Shown here: positions 34,901 to 48,675 of the stretch, piece after piece | Position numbering within the stretch: position 1 is the stretch's first letter | Layout of the letters: each line of letters starts with the position of its first letter | Position numbers and translations under genes: made by a program | Notes under the pieces: generated by a model | Database searches by the model: none | Told to the model about the DNA's origin: nothing | Seen by the model: the letters and a program-made list of their open reading frames with translations, nothing else | Assembly: GCA_950097015.1 (NCBI GenBank) | Contig: CATNEN010000024.1 | Coordinates: forward strand, 6,338,001-6,402,000 | Reading direction: 5' to 3' | Length of the DNA stretch: 64,000 bases | Source: Macrostomum hystrix | Taxonomy: Eukaryota; Platyhelminthes; Macrostomidae

Positions 34901-36261
34901 CAAATGAGAGCAAACTAAGTCGTAAATAGAGCAAACTAAGTCGCACGGCTGGCTAAGATTTGAGAGGTTGCGCATGTATGGCTATGGAGAAAAGGCTTGT
35001 GGGCTTGTCATGCAATTTATAGGCCTACCCTCCTTTGGGGGCCAACCTCCAAGGCACAATGAGCATATTACACTGCCTAACAATAAGAAATGTATAGCAG
35101 ATCTACACTCCTGTGTGGGTATGCATCTTTCTATAGTATCTGTGTGTGTGTTCTTAGGGGTCATAAAAATGTGAAAAAATTATCTTATCCCTAGCTATAG
35201 GTCATTGTGTCACTGAATGATATGCCATTTTCTGCAGCCCTCTTGCAAGTATTGTTAACATTATTATTAAATTATGCTACTATAAACATGTTAGGAAGAA
35301 GCCTCTGATTTTTACAGTATAGGATGAAAGATTATAAACAATGTTAGCCATATCCTTGGATGTGGCAAAAGTTTGGTATTATTGTTTTTTGGTTCTATCC
35401 TATAGACGTAATGTCTATATGGCCTATATGTATAAGTAAGAAAGATTGGTTGCTTGGGCCAAGGTCTAGTGAAAATTAGTTTAGGCCTAATTAATAGCTT
35501 GTGTATACTTGGCTTAAACAAATTATTTGATTAATAGATTTGCTATAAAGAAATTAGAACATATATTTATATATATATAACATAATATCTTCTTTTTTGC
35601 AATTGGACTATGACTTTCTAGAAATATTTGTTTGCAAATAGCTTTAATAAAGTATATCCTGTTAGTCAAAGCTGTGTTTATATTTCAATAAGTCACTGTT
35701 TTAATAAAAAGAAAAACAAAAAAACAAATTAACAAATTCTTGGCAAATGCAAAAACAAAGTAGATTCTTAAATTAAACAAGTCTATCAGTGTTGATTAAC
35801 TTTGGTTATAGGTAAGTATATAATAGTATATTAGTAGAGACAGCATATGTGCTAAAATGTTTAAGTTAAAGTGCTTTGATTTGATTAGCTATTTAGATAT
35901 ATAGAAACCATATGATTTTTTATCATGAATTTTTTTGGCATTCAAAAGTTTAGTGTTAGCATTTAAATAATGAACTTTTTACTGTATTGTTCTAAAAATG
36001 TGTTAATCCATATTTTCGAATGGTTAGCATGGCAAGACTAGAGAAGCCTCAGTTTTTAGCTATTTTGCATGCATAGGTTGGTGTTACATATTAGTAAAAC
36101 TTTAATGCATAATTAGTTAATCAATTTTTACATTGATTGTTACTAGTTATTCGATTTTAAGGGAATTAAAGTGTAGTTTAATACTTTTACAGGTATGTTT
36201 TTAAATCAGCAACAATTTTTTTAAGTTTAACATTGGGAACTTCCAGCTTTCAATTTCATAG
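31938..36261. other. Gene-poor AT-rich region
   Basis: About 4.3 kb without a supported gene. It is the richest part of the window in TAGGCCTA palindromes (32864, 32944, 33011, 33021, 33083, 33149, three adjoining copies at 33871-33893, 34583, 35483). It also holds an E2F-like TTTTGGCGCCAA at about 33611-33622, a short tandem of AGCAAACTAAGTCGTAAAT near 34855-34945, and an old SINE (34979-35275). The unlocated 5' exon of FH, if any, could lie here. Confidence 0.5.
34979..35275 (+). mobile_element. SINE family A, copy 2 (old, 5'-truncated)
   Basis: Plus orientation: AAAAGGCTTGTGGGCTTGTC, GGCCAACCTCCAAGGCAC, CTGTGTGGGTATGC, TCTGCAGCCCTCTTGCAA and an ATT-rich tail. Strongly diverged from the other copies, and the tRNA head is missing. 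Confidence 0.75.
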
Positions 36262-36264
36262 AAA

Positions 36265-39200
36265 ATGTCTTCAAAAGACAAAGAGAAAGACCGCAAAGCC
36301 AACAACAGCAGCTCTGGCAGTCACAAAGAAAGCCACAAGGAGAGCAAGAAGGGTAGCAAACTCAGTCACCTATTTCGCAGTGGCACATCAACAAAGGCCG
36401 AATCGCCTGTTCCATCGGCCACTGCCACCGAGGAACCATCAGCTGATCATACAGATGCTCCAATCACGAACACATCCAGTAGCCTAGAGGCGAGAAATTC
36501 GCCACCTGAGCTAACAAAAAGTGAGTTAGACGAAGGCATCTCCGAGATGGTGAAGGATTTAAATCTGGATGCAAAATCGTTCAAGGACAAAGACAAGCGT
36601 GTTCTGGCTTTAATGCTGCATAACTATCGAGAGTACAAACAGTCCAAAGGCGATTCAGGACCTTATGCTGGCATTGTGAAGAAGCTAATTAAACCAGATA
36701 GCTTGTCGCTTGAAGACATTGAGAAATATGTAACCCAGCTGCGCGTGATGCTGGGCACACTAACCATCACAGACATTAAAGGATTTGCTGAGTGTAGTGG
36801 CCTGCAAGCACTTACGGCCGTATTGGAGACTTGCATTAAGAGCATTGTGCATAGTACCGAAGCTGGCAAGCTGCCAAGTTTCGACGGCAAATCTACTCCA
36901 GCCAGTCCCTGGTACAAGGTCTGCCACAATACCTTGTTGTGCGTCAGGAAATTTTGCGACAACATTTTTGGCATGACTCACTTGCTGAAGCATCCAAAGG
37001 TGAGGCTGGGAAAGCTGGAAAGCAAGCAGGAGGGCAGCTAGGTTCTCATGGGGGAGTTAAAGGAAGGGAGAAATAATAATGGGAAAGGGTAAGAATTAAA
37101 AGAAGGGAGAGAATCGTGAAGTGGAATGTAAATTAATTAAAAGAACGGAGAGCGAATGACGAGGGAAAGTAAAAGTGACAAGAAGGCTAAGACAATAATA
37201 ATGGTGTAAAACTGTACAGAATTAAAAGGAAAGGTGGGCCTATGTATAGTGGAATATTTAGAATGTATATAGAATATATAGTGGAAGTAAATAATAAAAA
37301 AGACTAATTAAAAGGACTGACAAGACGAAGCGAGTTTCTACCTGCCGCACTCCTCCTCACAGGTGGTGTCAACCATAGTGGAGTCGTTGAATATTGTGCC
37401 CTTTCTGGCGCCCAGCGAGTACGCGGTTGGCAGCTGCATCTTCGAAATCATGTCCTCGTTTCTATTCTACTACAAGACTAAAGCGCAGGTGCAAGGCGCC
37501 AACAAAGTAGAGAATGTGAACACAATAGTTCTGCGCGCCTTCAGTACATCGCGCAATCTACAAGCGGACAGCAGCAATAGATTCTTTCCTATCAAGAATG
37601 CCCTGGACAAGACCTGTTCGCTGCTTAGTCGGCCAGAACTGTCCGATGAATTGCGTGTGAAAGTCTACGATTTGACGCGAGACTGTCTGCTGTTCATTAA
37701 CACCCTCATTGACAGCTGCGATGATGTTGATCACCGAGTGTCGGTGCGCACAGAGCTGTGGTCGCTTGTGCTGAAGGATCGTTGGGGTGTGCTTAACAAC
37801 CTGCTGGCTAAGGCGCCCGATGAATCCTGTCGCACTCAGATCGAAGTCTTTCAAGAAAAAGGCGACCAGGTGAGCGGATTGACTATTTAATCACTTTTAA
37901 TCAAGGTCTTTTGATTGGCTAGTAACCTTAGGTGACTTTTTATTGGCTAGTAACCTTAGGTGACTTTTTATTGGCTAGTAACCTTAGGTGACTTTTTATT
38001 GGCTAGTAACCTTATGGTTCTTCTGATTGGCTGGTAACCATCTTATCTTATGGGTCTTCTGATTGGCTAGTAGCTTTAGGGGTCTTCTAAATGGCTAGTA
38101 ACCTTAGGGGTCTTCTGATTGGCCGGTTACCTACTTATGTGAGGGTCTTCTTACTGTCTAACACTAATTCTAATAACATTTAGTCTTCATTTGCTAGTAC
38201 CTTCCTATGACTCTTTTGATTGGCTATTACCCTCCTACAGCCTTTATCTTTTATGGTCTTGTACATTAGCCATTTAGTTCCCCCTTCCTCATTAGTTATT
38301 TACCATAAATAAATAAATTTTGTATATTGATTAACTTTATAGAAGTTAGACGACACTTGCTTTCAAATATCAGATTTCTACAATTTTTTGTTTATTAGAG
38401 ATGAATGATACCAATAACTACCATCCAGTGTATTAGTCTAATAGGTTTTACATTAAATGCGTGTTCACTGTACCATTTAACTAGTAAAGGGCTGGCCGCG
38501 CTTAATATATACCTAGTTCATAAATATTAGCTCTACCCAGGAGAGATATTGGAGTGTTCAACTTAATTCAAGGCATTTGCCTTAAGTACGAATTCCTGAT
38601 GAAAGGGGAATTATAAACATTAAATGTACATGTGGCGTGCGCCTTGTTCAATTCACAGATTTCACAGAACATACAATGTCAGCTGAGTCATTCACAATTC
38701 ACAGATTTCACAGCACACACAATGTCAGCTGAGTCATTCACAATTCACAGATTTCACAGCACACACAATGTCAGCTGAGTCATTCACAATTCACAGATTT
38801 CACAGCACACACAATGTCAGCTGAGTCATTCACAATTCAGATTTCACAGCACACACAATGTCAGCTGAGTCATTCACAATTCAGATTTCACAGCACACAC
38901 AATGTCAGTTGAGTCATTCACAATTCACAGATTTCACAGCACACACAATGTCAGTTGAGTCATTCATAATTCACAGATTCACAGCACACACAATGTCAGT
39001 TGAGTCATTCACAGTGCGCAGATTCACAGCGCACACAATGTCAGCTGAGTCATTCACAATTCAGATTTCACAGCACACACAATGTCAGCTGAGTCATTCA
39101 CAATTCAGATTTCACAGCACACACAATGTCAGCTGAGTCATTCACAGTGCGCAGATTCACAGCGCACACAATGTCAGCTGAGTCATTCACAATTCAGATT

Positions 39201-41108
39201 TCACAGCACACACAATGTCAGCTGAGTCATTCACAATTCACAGATTCACAGCACACACAATGTCAGCTGAGTCATTCACAATTCACAGATTTCACAGCAC
39301 ACACAATGTCAGCTGAGTCATTCACAATTCAGATTTCACAGCACACACAATGTCAGCTGAGTCATTCACAATTCACAGATTCACAGCACACACAATGTCA
39401 GCTGAGTCATTCACAATTCAGATTTCACAGCACACACAATGTCAGCTGAGTCATTCACAGTGCGCAGATTCGCAGCACACACACAATGTCAGCTGAGTCA
39501 TTCACAATTCACAGATTTCACAGCACACACAATGTCAGTTGAGTCATTCACAATTCACAGATTCACAGCACACACAATGTCAGCTGAGTCATTCACAATT
39601 CACAGATTTCACAGCACACACAATGTCAGCTGAGTCATTCACAATTCAGATTTCACAGCACACACAATGTCAGCTGAGTCATTCACAATTCAGATTTCAC
39701 AGCACACACAATGTCAGCTGAGTCATTCACAGTGCGCAGATTCACAGCGCACACAATGTCAGCTGAGTCATTCACAATTCACAGATTTCACAGCACACAC
39801 AATGTCAGTTGAGTCATTCACAATTCACAGATTCACAGCACACACAATGTCAGCTGAGTCATTCACAATTCACAGATTTCACAGCACACACAATGTCAGC
39901 TGAGTCATTCACAATTCACAGATTCACAGCACACACAATGTCAGCTGAGTCATTCACAATTCACAGATTCACAGCGCACACAATGTCAGCTGAGTCATTC
40001 ACAATTCAGATTTCACAGCACACACAATGTCAGCTGAGTCATTCACAATTCACAGATTTCACAGCACACACAATGTCAGCTGAGTCATTCACAATTCACA
40101 GATTCACAGCACACACAATGTCAGCTGAGTCATTCACAATTCACAGATTCACAGCACACACAATGTCAGCTGAGTCATTCTGACAATTCTGACATTCACA
40201 ATTCACAGATTCACAGCGCACACAATGTCAGCTGAGTCATTCACAATTCAGATTTCACAGCACACACAATGTCAGCTGAGTCATTCACAATTCACAGATT
40301 TCACAGCACACACAATGTCAGCTGAGTCATTCACAATTCACAGATTCACAGCACACACAATGTCAGCTGAGTCATTCACAATTCACAGATTCACCGCACA
40401 CACAATGTCAGCTGAGTCATTCACAATTCACAGATTTCACAGCACACACAATGTCAGCTGAGTCATTCACAATTCACAGATTCGCAGCACACGTAAACTT
40501 TTACAATCGCACAGGACGCCGGGGAGATAAGCGAGCGCTTCGACTCCTGCTTCTCGAACATGGAGATGAGCGATCCGGAGTTCTGCTTCCAAATTCTCTA
40601 CCGTTCGTTGAAGGACACGGACGCCGAATGGTTTTTCAAGAGCATCCTGCAGCACATGCTCTACGTGCCAGTCAATGGCTACCAGAAGGACTATTTTAAA
40701 CTATTCGAAGAAATCATCTCCCAGCTGGTGCTTACTAAAGACGGAACATATCCGGATTTTAGGTGAGATAAGCATCTTTTTCAGCTGAGGCCCGTGTCTG
40801 CACTCAAAGCCACCTTCTTATGTTCGGTTATCTTTAGATCGCGCGATTTGCGCTCATACTTCGACTTCGACGCCATCAAGAAGGAGATGGTCACCATGGA
40901 GGATAGCGAGCGCGACCGACTGCAGGCCAAGCTGCAGGAGAAATTCAAGCTGGAGGAGTGCGAACGGGACGCCACCCTCCAGGCGCTGCGGGACAAGGCC
41001 GCTAGCCTCGAGGCCCAGTTAGAGGAGGCCAAGAGTCGACTACGCGAGATTCAATCCAGCGCCGCAGCCACCTCGACTGGTGTCGGCGCCACTCTACTTA
41101 GCGCGCCT

Positions 41109-41149
<41 letters not shown>

Positions 41150-44100
41150 GCCGCCGCCATTTAATGCTTCTGGTCCACGTGTACCGGCGCCGCCACCTCC
41201 ACCGCCGCCGCCCCCTCCGCCGCCACCGCCGCCTGGCGGCCCCGGGGTTCCGCCTCCGCCTCCTCCACCACCACCACCGCCTGGCGTTCCCGGTGCTCCG
41301 CCCCCGCCACCGGCTCCTGGCGGAATTGCCAGCCTGCTCGGCTTTAACCGACCCCCAGCGCTGCCCCACGGCCTTAAAAGCAAGCCTGACTATCAGCTGG
41401 CCAATCCGACCAAGCGGCTAAACTGGCAGTCTTTGAATCCAAAAGATTTGAGCAAGGACTCAATCTGGGTGCAGATTGGCAACGCTGAGCAGGACTTCAC
41501 CGATCCTATATTGGTTAGCCAAATAGGCGAATTATTTTCTACTAAGCCGCCGCCTAAGAAGACTGCCGCTGAGACCGGCGGAGATACTGGCGATGCCGGC
41601 GGCGGTGGAGGCGGGGCTAAACCCGCCGCCAAGAAGACAAAAGAATGCCGCGTGCTGGACGGCAAAGCGGCCCAGAACCTGGCCATCACCCTTGGCTCGC
41701 TGCGCCTGTCCTTCGAAGAGATCAAGCGTCGTATTGTTGAATGCGACGAGCAGAGATTGACCCTCAGCCATGTTGAGCTGCTGCTGAAATCCTTGCCAGA
41801 ACCCAGTGAAATGAAGAAGATCAGCTCGCTGAAGGTGGACTACGAAGATTTAGCCGAGCCGGAGCAGTTTCTGTACACCCTGGCCGAGGTGAAGAATGTG
41901 CGCAACAGATTGGAGAGCTTGCAGTTCAAGCTGCAATTCGCCAGCCAGTTGGAGGACGTGAAGCCCAGTTTCATGGCTGTGACCGATTGCTTGAAGGTGA
42001 GTTATTAGCCGCAATCAAACAGTGCTACTTGCTAGTTAGACCTGGAAATACTAAGTCGTGCAATGGTATCCGGCAATCATTGTCGTAGTAGTATAGTCAT
42101 AGTAGTATGTAGTCGTAGCTTCTACAATTGTAGCTTCTTCTATGGTAGTTTAATATGATGTTAGTTATCATAATAACTATATTAATTGCAGGAGGGCAGC
42201 GGGAAATGGCGCATCATTTGGTGATACTAGACCCGCAGCCAAGCGAGGAGGGAATTCTGCCCATTGCGCTGACTCCTGAGCACACAAGCACACAGATACT
42301 GTACTCAGACACACACTCACACATGTGTATATATCTGTCATGACTTTCTCATCGTCAGGCAGTGTACACTCTCACGGTCGTAAATTGCCCGAAAAGCCTT
42401 CTCTCCGCGGCTGCGCCCCAAATGAATGTGGCCTCGCCGCGAAGTCAAGCTCATAGACCTTGATGCGAGAGGCAAACGCGTAAGACCGCTCTGCCACTCA
42501 CCCCCCTTTGTGCGGTTCCAGTTTTGAGCCTATATACATAAACAAGTACGCGATAGGAATAAATTGTCACTGAATAAAGTGGCCGAAAATCGAAAGTTAA
42601 AGGCAAGGTTGAGTTACTGCATAGGCTAGTGAAGCAGTCCTGTCTTGCTACTGCCTCACCTGTTGCGCTTACTTTACGCACAGGTGTAGAAAGCTCTACC
42701 TGAACCCGGTCGAGCATAGGCCGAACGAAACTTCCTTCGGTCTGCGATATTGTTCCATTATTCACTTGTTACTTATAGCACTAAAGTTCAGCCTGTTGAG
42801 AAGGCTTAGTAAATTGTTATGCCTGTTTCTACTAGTAGATCAGTATTGACATGTACGCTAGTTTTGCACGCCTTCTATCCCGGAGAGGTTGGTGGTCTGA
42901 CCCCTCCCCACTCTCTGTCTCTCTGCCCGTCCCCAATAAACTTATAAGCGACATACATCTTACTTATTGAAGTTCTTAAAACGTATGTTTTTCTTATTGC
43001 AATTCAGTATATAAACATCCGTACTTGATGTTTGTCTGAGAGTCCGAGGCAGCACAGCCAGCCACACTAGCCGATGAATGAAAACACACGTATACACGGG
43101 GTCGACTCCGATTGGTAAATAGAAATCACATTCAACCTAGCCGAGTTGTGCGAGATGTACATCCAGTGGCGCGGCCGCAGCTTTCAAAGTCTGTGTACAG
43201 CTGTTCAGTCCGTGGACTGGGGTGGTGGCCGCCACAACCACCCCAACTGTTGCTAATACCCTATTCATAGCTGATTTAACTTAATCATTGAGAAATAGAT
43301 TGAGTGTCTCAAGGACATAAATCAAAAGCGCAAAGCTGTGGTCAGGTCATTGGTAAGAGTTCACCAATCTGTGTGTTTCGCAGGTGATTCGCAGCAGCCA
43401 GCGCTTCAAGCAGGTCATCCTGGCCATCCTCACATTCGGCAATATTCTGAACGCCGGCTCGCGCAATCAGAAGAGCTTCGGCTTTGACATCACATTCCTG
43501 ACTAAACTGACTGGTACTAAGGACACTGAGAACAAGCGCACCATCATGAACGTCCTGGTTGAAACTCTGGAAAACAAATCGCCAGACTGCTTAGCCTTCC
43601 CGGACGACTTTGAACTGTTGGATCAAGCTGCGCGCGTCACAGAGGAGAGTCTGGACGAACAGCTGCGCGACATTGTGGAGAAGTGCAAACGGCTGGGCAA
43701 CGATTTGAAGAGCTTCAAACCAGTTGGACCCACTGATAATTTCCAGCAGGCTATGGAGCCCTTTCACAAGCAGGTGCAGGATCAGATCGATATTCTCCAG
43801 ACTCTACAGAAGCAGATGAAGGACAGCTTTAAAGAAGTTAGCGAATATCTCACTTTCAATCCGGCCAAGTATCACCTGGAGGATTTGCTGGCGGATTTGA
43901 AAACTTTTCGTGACAAATTTCTCGAAGCCAAGGTGCAGAATGAGGAGCTAAGGAGAGCTCAGGTAAGATGATGATTATTATTAGTAGTAGTAGATTGTCG
44001 TATTTCCTTTCATCATATAATCTATTTACTATCCTCAGTTCATGGCCATCCCAGGTGTGTTTGTCAAACTCAGATCCTCAGGTGTGGGTCATCAGCCTAT

Positions 44101-44746
44101 CACAGATTCTCAGGTGTGGGTCATCAGCCTATCACAGATCCTCAGGTGTGGGTCATCAGCCTATCACAGATTCTCAGGTGTGGGTCATCAGCCTATCACA
44201 GATTCTCAGGTGTGGGTCATCAGCCTATCACAGATCCTCAGGTGTGGGTCATCAGCCTATCACAGATCCTCAGGTGTGGGTCATCAAGCAAGCCCATCGT
44301 TTGCTACATGATCTGTGTCAGGGGGCATCCAGGTTTAACCTCCATTCTCTTGTCCCGCCTAGGAGCGCATCGCCAAGGCCAAAGAGGAGAAGGAGCGGCG
44401 AGAACGCGAAAAGGCGGCTCGCCAGCAACAGCAGGAGCAGCAGCATCTGGGCGGCGTCGGCAAAGTTGGCGGCAGCTCGGCTGGCATAGGCGCCGAAGCC
44501 AACGAAGACGAAGGCCTGGTGGATAACCTGCTGGAGGCGTTGAAGAGTGGCAAAGCCTTCCAGACGCCGGGCAGAACCAGGGCCAAGCGGACGCCAAGGC
44601 AGGGCGCCGAGCGGCGCGCCCATCTGGTCAGGGCGACCTCGCGCGGCGACCTCACGGTTGGCGGCGGCCTAGACGCCGTAGTTAAGGAGCTCGCCTTTGA
44701 AGACGGCGATCCTTTATCGGTAGCGGCTGCAGCCGGAAATAATTAA
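36265..44746 (+). CDS. DIAPH1: Diaphanous-related formin
   Basis: Rho-activated actin nucleator. Exons: 36265-36999, 37363-37869, 40515-40762, 40838-41996, 43384-43962, 44363-44746, all in phase, about 1203 residues (human DIAPH1 1272). Order: charged Ser/Lys-rich N-terminus; GTPase-binding/FH3 region about 85-490 (FLFYYKTKAQ; FCFQILYRSLKDTDAEWFF and EEIISQLVL as in the DIAPH family); coiled coil about 510-580; FH1 about 586-661 with proline runs up to 15; FH2 about 668-1060 (LNWQSLNP, VLDGKAAQNLAITLGSLRLS, ILNAGSRNQKSFGFDI); DAD about 1128-1137 (VDNLLEALKSG) followed by a basic RTRAKRTPRQ cluster. The DAD and DIAPH-type FH3 separate it from FMNL and DAAM formins. The ATG lies 3 bases after an acceptor at 36261. 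The paralogue number within the DIAPH family cannot be told. Confidence 0.95.
37895..38135. repeat. ~29-bp minisatellite in DIAPH intron 2
   Basis: About eight units built on TGATTGGCTAGTAACCTTAG then GTGACTTTT. Each holds GATTGGCT, a CCAAT-box-like string in reverse, here most likely chance repetition. Confidence 0.85.
38658..40495. repeat. 42-46-bp minisatellite in DIAPH intron 2
   Basis: About 41 units containing CACAATGTCAGCTGAGTCAT then TCACAATTCACAGATTTCAC and AGCACA. Length variants arise from small indels (ACAGATTT, AGATTT, ACAGATT) and a GTGCGCAG subtype. The array ends about 20 bases before the exon 3 acceptor at 40514. Confidence 0.95.
41100..41330 (+). repeat. Proline-coding (CCN)n tract of the FH1 domain
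   Basis: CCG/CCA/CCT-rich trinucleotide tract inside the formin exon, encoding the profilin-binding proline runs. The reverse strand gives spurious glycine-rich frames. Confidence 0.9.
42165..42512 (-). mobile_element. SINE family A, copy 3
   Basis: In DIAPH intron 4, minus orientation, tRNA-related head on the right (GAGAGGCAAACGCG, CGCTCTGCCACTCA) and AATTGCAGGAGGGCAGCGGG on the left. Confidence 0.85.
43145..43330 (-). mobile_element. SINE family B relic
   Basis: Body fragment with GTACAGCTGTTCAGTCCGTG then GACTGGGG, and a decayed segment corresponding to the CAGCTGGGTGAACTGAAGC region of intact copies. It lies just before the exon 5 acceptor of the formin (43383). Confidence 0.65.
44065..44288. 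repeat. 33-bp minisatellite in DIAPH intron 5
   Basis: About seven units of 33 bases, TCCTCAGGTGTGGGTCATCA then GCCTATCACAGAT. Each contains a CAG/GTGTGG string resembling both a splice acceptor and a donor. Confidence 0.92.
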
Positions 44747-45819
44747 CCTAACCTATTAGGCGGACTGTACTAATTCCCTGTTCACATTGTCCCTGCGTGC
44801 GTGTGCTTCGGTGTTCCAATAAGCGGTGTGTTTTCCCAGTCGCCTTTCAGTATTACAATCTGTGAGTGAATGAGTGTTTATAGTTTTTTGTTTACTAATT
44901 ACACCATTTTGAATGTTTTTCGTATGTCACATTACAAATATATAAATTTCCATACTAAACAACGATTCGCAAATGCTTCTACTGTCAGTAGGGTATTGAG
45001 GTTTTGATCAATTATTCTGGTAGTCAGTCGCTGATTTGTTAGACCAGAGGATTGTTCTCTTACAATTCCAGTAAAATTATTATCAACCAATGTTTTGCTA
45101 CTACTACTCGTATACAATAAATTGTTGCCTTTTTCAACGCGCAAATCATTCCTCTCTAATCTAATCCAGTAGTTGTGGCTGCTGATCTGCACTATAGTAG
45201 ATCGGTAACGTTAATAAAAGCAATCTTAATTGCGTGCTTCCTAACTGTTTTGTTCACTATGTTAATACAAAGTGCACCTTTACTGATCTGAAAAGTTTCT
45301 TAATCTTCCGATTCGTTTGTTTTTTTTCAGTTAGTTTTTCAATTGCCTTTTTTTCATGTTTACTGCCGGGCCATTGCGCGTACTGCTGTGCCACGTCTCT
45401 GATTCATATTTTTGTGCTGTTTTTTTATCTAAAAGTACATTTTACTAATCTTTGCGCTTAACTATCTACTTGAAGTAGGCGTGTCACTGATATTACAGTA
45501 TGTTTTTGTGCAGTTAAAGAAAAAAATCCAGTTAAAGAAATAATTGCCTCCCCTGGAGAGAAATACCCACTGCCTGCTTCACAATAGCTCCCAAGCCGAG
45601 TGACCGCAGCCACCATAGCAATCAACGCAGAGCAGAAAATTTAAGCCCGTGTTCAGGAGTTTTGTGGCGATTGGTTCAATATATAATTTAGAAGATGCAG
45701 AAAATATGTGAGCTATTGATATGATATCATGATAATATGTAATAAATAATATGATAGCCGTGGTCTTTCCACTGTTAAGGTGTATTTTGAATATCTACTA
45801 TTATTTTAAATAGTAAATA

Positions 45820-46187
45820 ATAATAGTAATTGCTGGAGGGCTGCGGGCAATGGAACATCATTTAGTGACACAAGACCCGCAGCCAGCGAGGAGGCAATTC
45901 TGCCCATTCCGCTGACTCCTGAGCACACAAGCACAAAGATACTGTACGCAGGCACACACTCACACAGGTGTGTACATCTGCCCTGACTTTCTCAATGTCA
46001 GGCAGTGTACACTTTCACTGTGCCTTGGAGGTTGGCCCTTAAGGGCGTAAATTGCACGACAAGCCGCCAAGCCTTCTCTCCGCGGCTGCGCCCCAAATAA
46101 ATGTTGCCTCGCCGCGGAATCGAACTTAGTGACCTTGGTGCGAGAGGCCAACGCGTTAACCGCTCTGCCACCGACCCCCTTAGTTAA
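45820..46187 (-). mobile_element. SINE family A, copy 4
   Basis: Full-length copy in minus orientation: ATTGCTGGAGGGCTGCGGGC at the left, tRNA-related head at the right (GAGAGGCCAACGCGTTAACC, GCTCTGCCACCGAC). Very close to copy 1, so recently active. Confidence 0.85.
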
Positions 46188-47059
46188 TCTCTAGCTAGAG
46201 ATGAATTTATCTCATGCTCATCGGAATTGCGCGCAACATCTACTTGAATGTTTTGCTTTAAAGTACATCTCAGAACTTCCACAAGCTGCTGCGGTCAAAA
46301 CCACAAAATCGTTTTGTGCTACCATTTTGTGTGACTTCGTTTCAGTGTTTTGATCAACAGTCTTCATTCTAATAGCTACTCTATTAACTTTATTCTACAT
46401 TGACTACAGGATTTATATGACGTGTTAAGCTGTTTTTTATACACTATCGTCACAATCTGATAGTTATATATTATTCTTATCCACTTGACTTCCGAGTAGA
46501 TTTATAATCCCTGCTAGCCGGTCGCTATGTTCACTTTGGCCGAGGAAAATCCGTGATAAAAAATTGGATTTTCCTAGTACCTTTGTTATGTAGTTATAAT
46601 TAGTTACATAGTTATTTAACTTCAGTTATGCGACATAGTAGATAATAATAATAATAATACATTTCCAAGATATGAATTTATCTGCACCTAAAATTGGTTA
46701 CAATAGTCTTAGTTCATACCTTGAGGAAATCATGGGGTAATCAAATATTCCAAAGTAACTTAAAGCTTTAATTTAAATAGCCAATACTGCTTCTCAACAA
46801 TGTATTTTCGATTTGTTTCTCATTCACTCCTTTATCTTTGCCGCTCGCTTTTGTTGCTAAAACCGATTCGATATTTTGCTTTTTTATTGCTCACGTTATG
46901 CTTTAATATTATGATAGGCTGCTTAAATTCGTTTTGAAATGAAACTACATACATTTTCAGCTATTTATTTATTCTTGTAGCTATAATATTGATCATATAC
47001 ACACAGTGCTATTACTTAGTTTCAATGGCTCTTCCGTCTTGATTTTTTGACATAAATTT

Positions 47060-47180
47060 TGTGATATGCCAGACCTACTGCCAACAGCACAGGAGCCAGT
47101 TAGTGCGCGCACTATGTACAGCTTATCAGTCCATGGACTGGAGGATCGGCACTCCCACAAGAATGATCTGTCCCAGTTAG
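47060..47180 (-). mobile_element. SINE family B fragment
   Basis: Contains CTATGTACAGCTTATCAGTC and CATGGACTGGAGGATCGGCA, corresponding to the central body of the family B SINE; head and tail missing. Confidence 0.6.
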
Positions 47181-47329
47181 GTCAAATAATGCGAGTGGAA
47201 ATTATGATAATGGACAATATCCTTTCCCTTTGGATGGAAAGGATAAGTTTCTTTTAGAAGTGCAAACATAAAATTGAGTAAACCGTTTTAGTTAGTCAAA
47301 AATAGTCTATCTTTATAATAATAATAATA

Positions 47330-47630
47330 ATTGATTACACCTGCCCCAATTGGGTCAGATGTGCAGCCGACAGCACAGCCGCAGCTAATGCGCGGCGCAT
47401 CTGAAGGCTGCGTACAGCTGTTCAGTCCATGGACTGGGGGGACGCCACACCCACCTTCAATTATCCCAGCTGATGCTGGTACCCATTTAACAGCTGGGTG
47501 AACTGAAGCAAAGCAGAGTTAAGTGTCTTGCTAAAGGACACAAATTGTTTCAGTGGAGTCGGGAATCGAAACCCCGACCTTCAAGTCGTTAGTCCGACGC
47601 CCTAACCACTAGGCTACAACCTCTACCCCT
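47330..47630 (-). mobile_element. SINE family B, full copy
   Basis: Minus orientation. tRNA-like head at 47575-47630 (reverse: GTAGCCTAGTGGTTAGGGCG, B box GGTTTCGATTCC). The body has CAGCTGTTCAGTCCATGGAC and GTACCCATTTAACAGCTGGG; (AAT)n tail on the left. Confidence 0.85.
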
Positions 47631-48309
47631 ATCTCTATCACTATCTTTATACTGATAGTAGTGTAAAGGAGTTTACAAAATAAAAAGAACTTGAATAATT
47701 CAAATCGAAATTTGCAGCACAGTTGCAAGCAGTGTTGCAATTCTAACAATAATTCTTCTCAAACCAGTGTATTTATTTAAATTTGAATGATAATAAGAAT
47801 GTAAAACCATATTCTTGGGACAACTTGCTATATTTTATTGTGTGAATGCGGCTTTAATATTCTTAATTAATTTAAATTTGCTTGAAATATAAAATCTGAG
47901 AGTGATGTCGCATGAAAGCGTAAGAGCTAATAAAAATTACTAAATTAAACAATCAAAAGGGAAATTATTATATTCTATAATTATATAATAATATTTAGTA
48001 ATCCATGCATACATACACATGATTGTCACGAGGTAATAAAACAATGGTACATTATCTTCAGTGCGAGCGCCCACTAAAAACGATTTATTTAGCTAAAATT
48101 ACTTTAGCTGAGATTTAATTAATCGTCTAATTACGAGGATTATCGTAATTATCAATTTGAACTGACCATTAATTTGTGAATGAGAGGAATTATTATCCTG
48201 GAATGAATTGGATTATTAAAGCGGGTTTCTGGATGAAAGAAGATAAAGAGGCTAAAAATGACAATAGTATCTAAGAAACATAAACACATTGGAGTTTATA
48301 AAATATGGT

Positions 48310-48675
48310 AAGATTGAGTGCATTAGGGGTAAGAAAAGATGTGAAGATTGAGTGGAAGAGGGGTAAGAATAGATGAGAAGATTGAGTGGGTGAGGGGTGA
48401 GAATAGACGAGAGAAGATTGAGGGGTGAGGAGTGAGAATGGACGAGAAGATTGAGTGGGTGAGGGGTGAGAATAGACGAGAAGATTGAGTGGGTGGGGGT
48501 GAGAATAGACGAGAAGATTGAGTGGGTGAGGGGTGAGAATAGATGAGAAGATTGAGTGGGTGAGGGGTGAGAATAGATGAGAAGATTGAGTGGGTGAGGG
48601 TGAGAATAGACGAGAAGATTGAGTGGATGAGGGGTGAGAATAGATAAGAAGATTGAGTGGATGCGAACAAGGTGA
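48310..48675. repeat. 34-bp minisatellite downstream of C1GALT1
   Basis: About ten units around GAAGATTGAGTGGGTGAGGG then GTGAGAATAGACGA, just beyond the stop codon of the minus-strand gene, so possibly in its 3'UTR. Confidence 0.92.

Noticed and set aside
38858-40461. Series of SAESFTI open frames
   Set aside because: 45-bp array in DIAPH intron 2; frames restart with each indel variant.
41051-41383. Glycine-rich minus-strand frames
   Set aside because: Antisense shadow of the formin FH1 proline tract.
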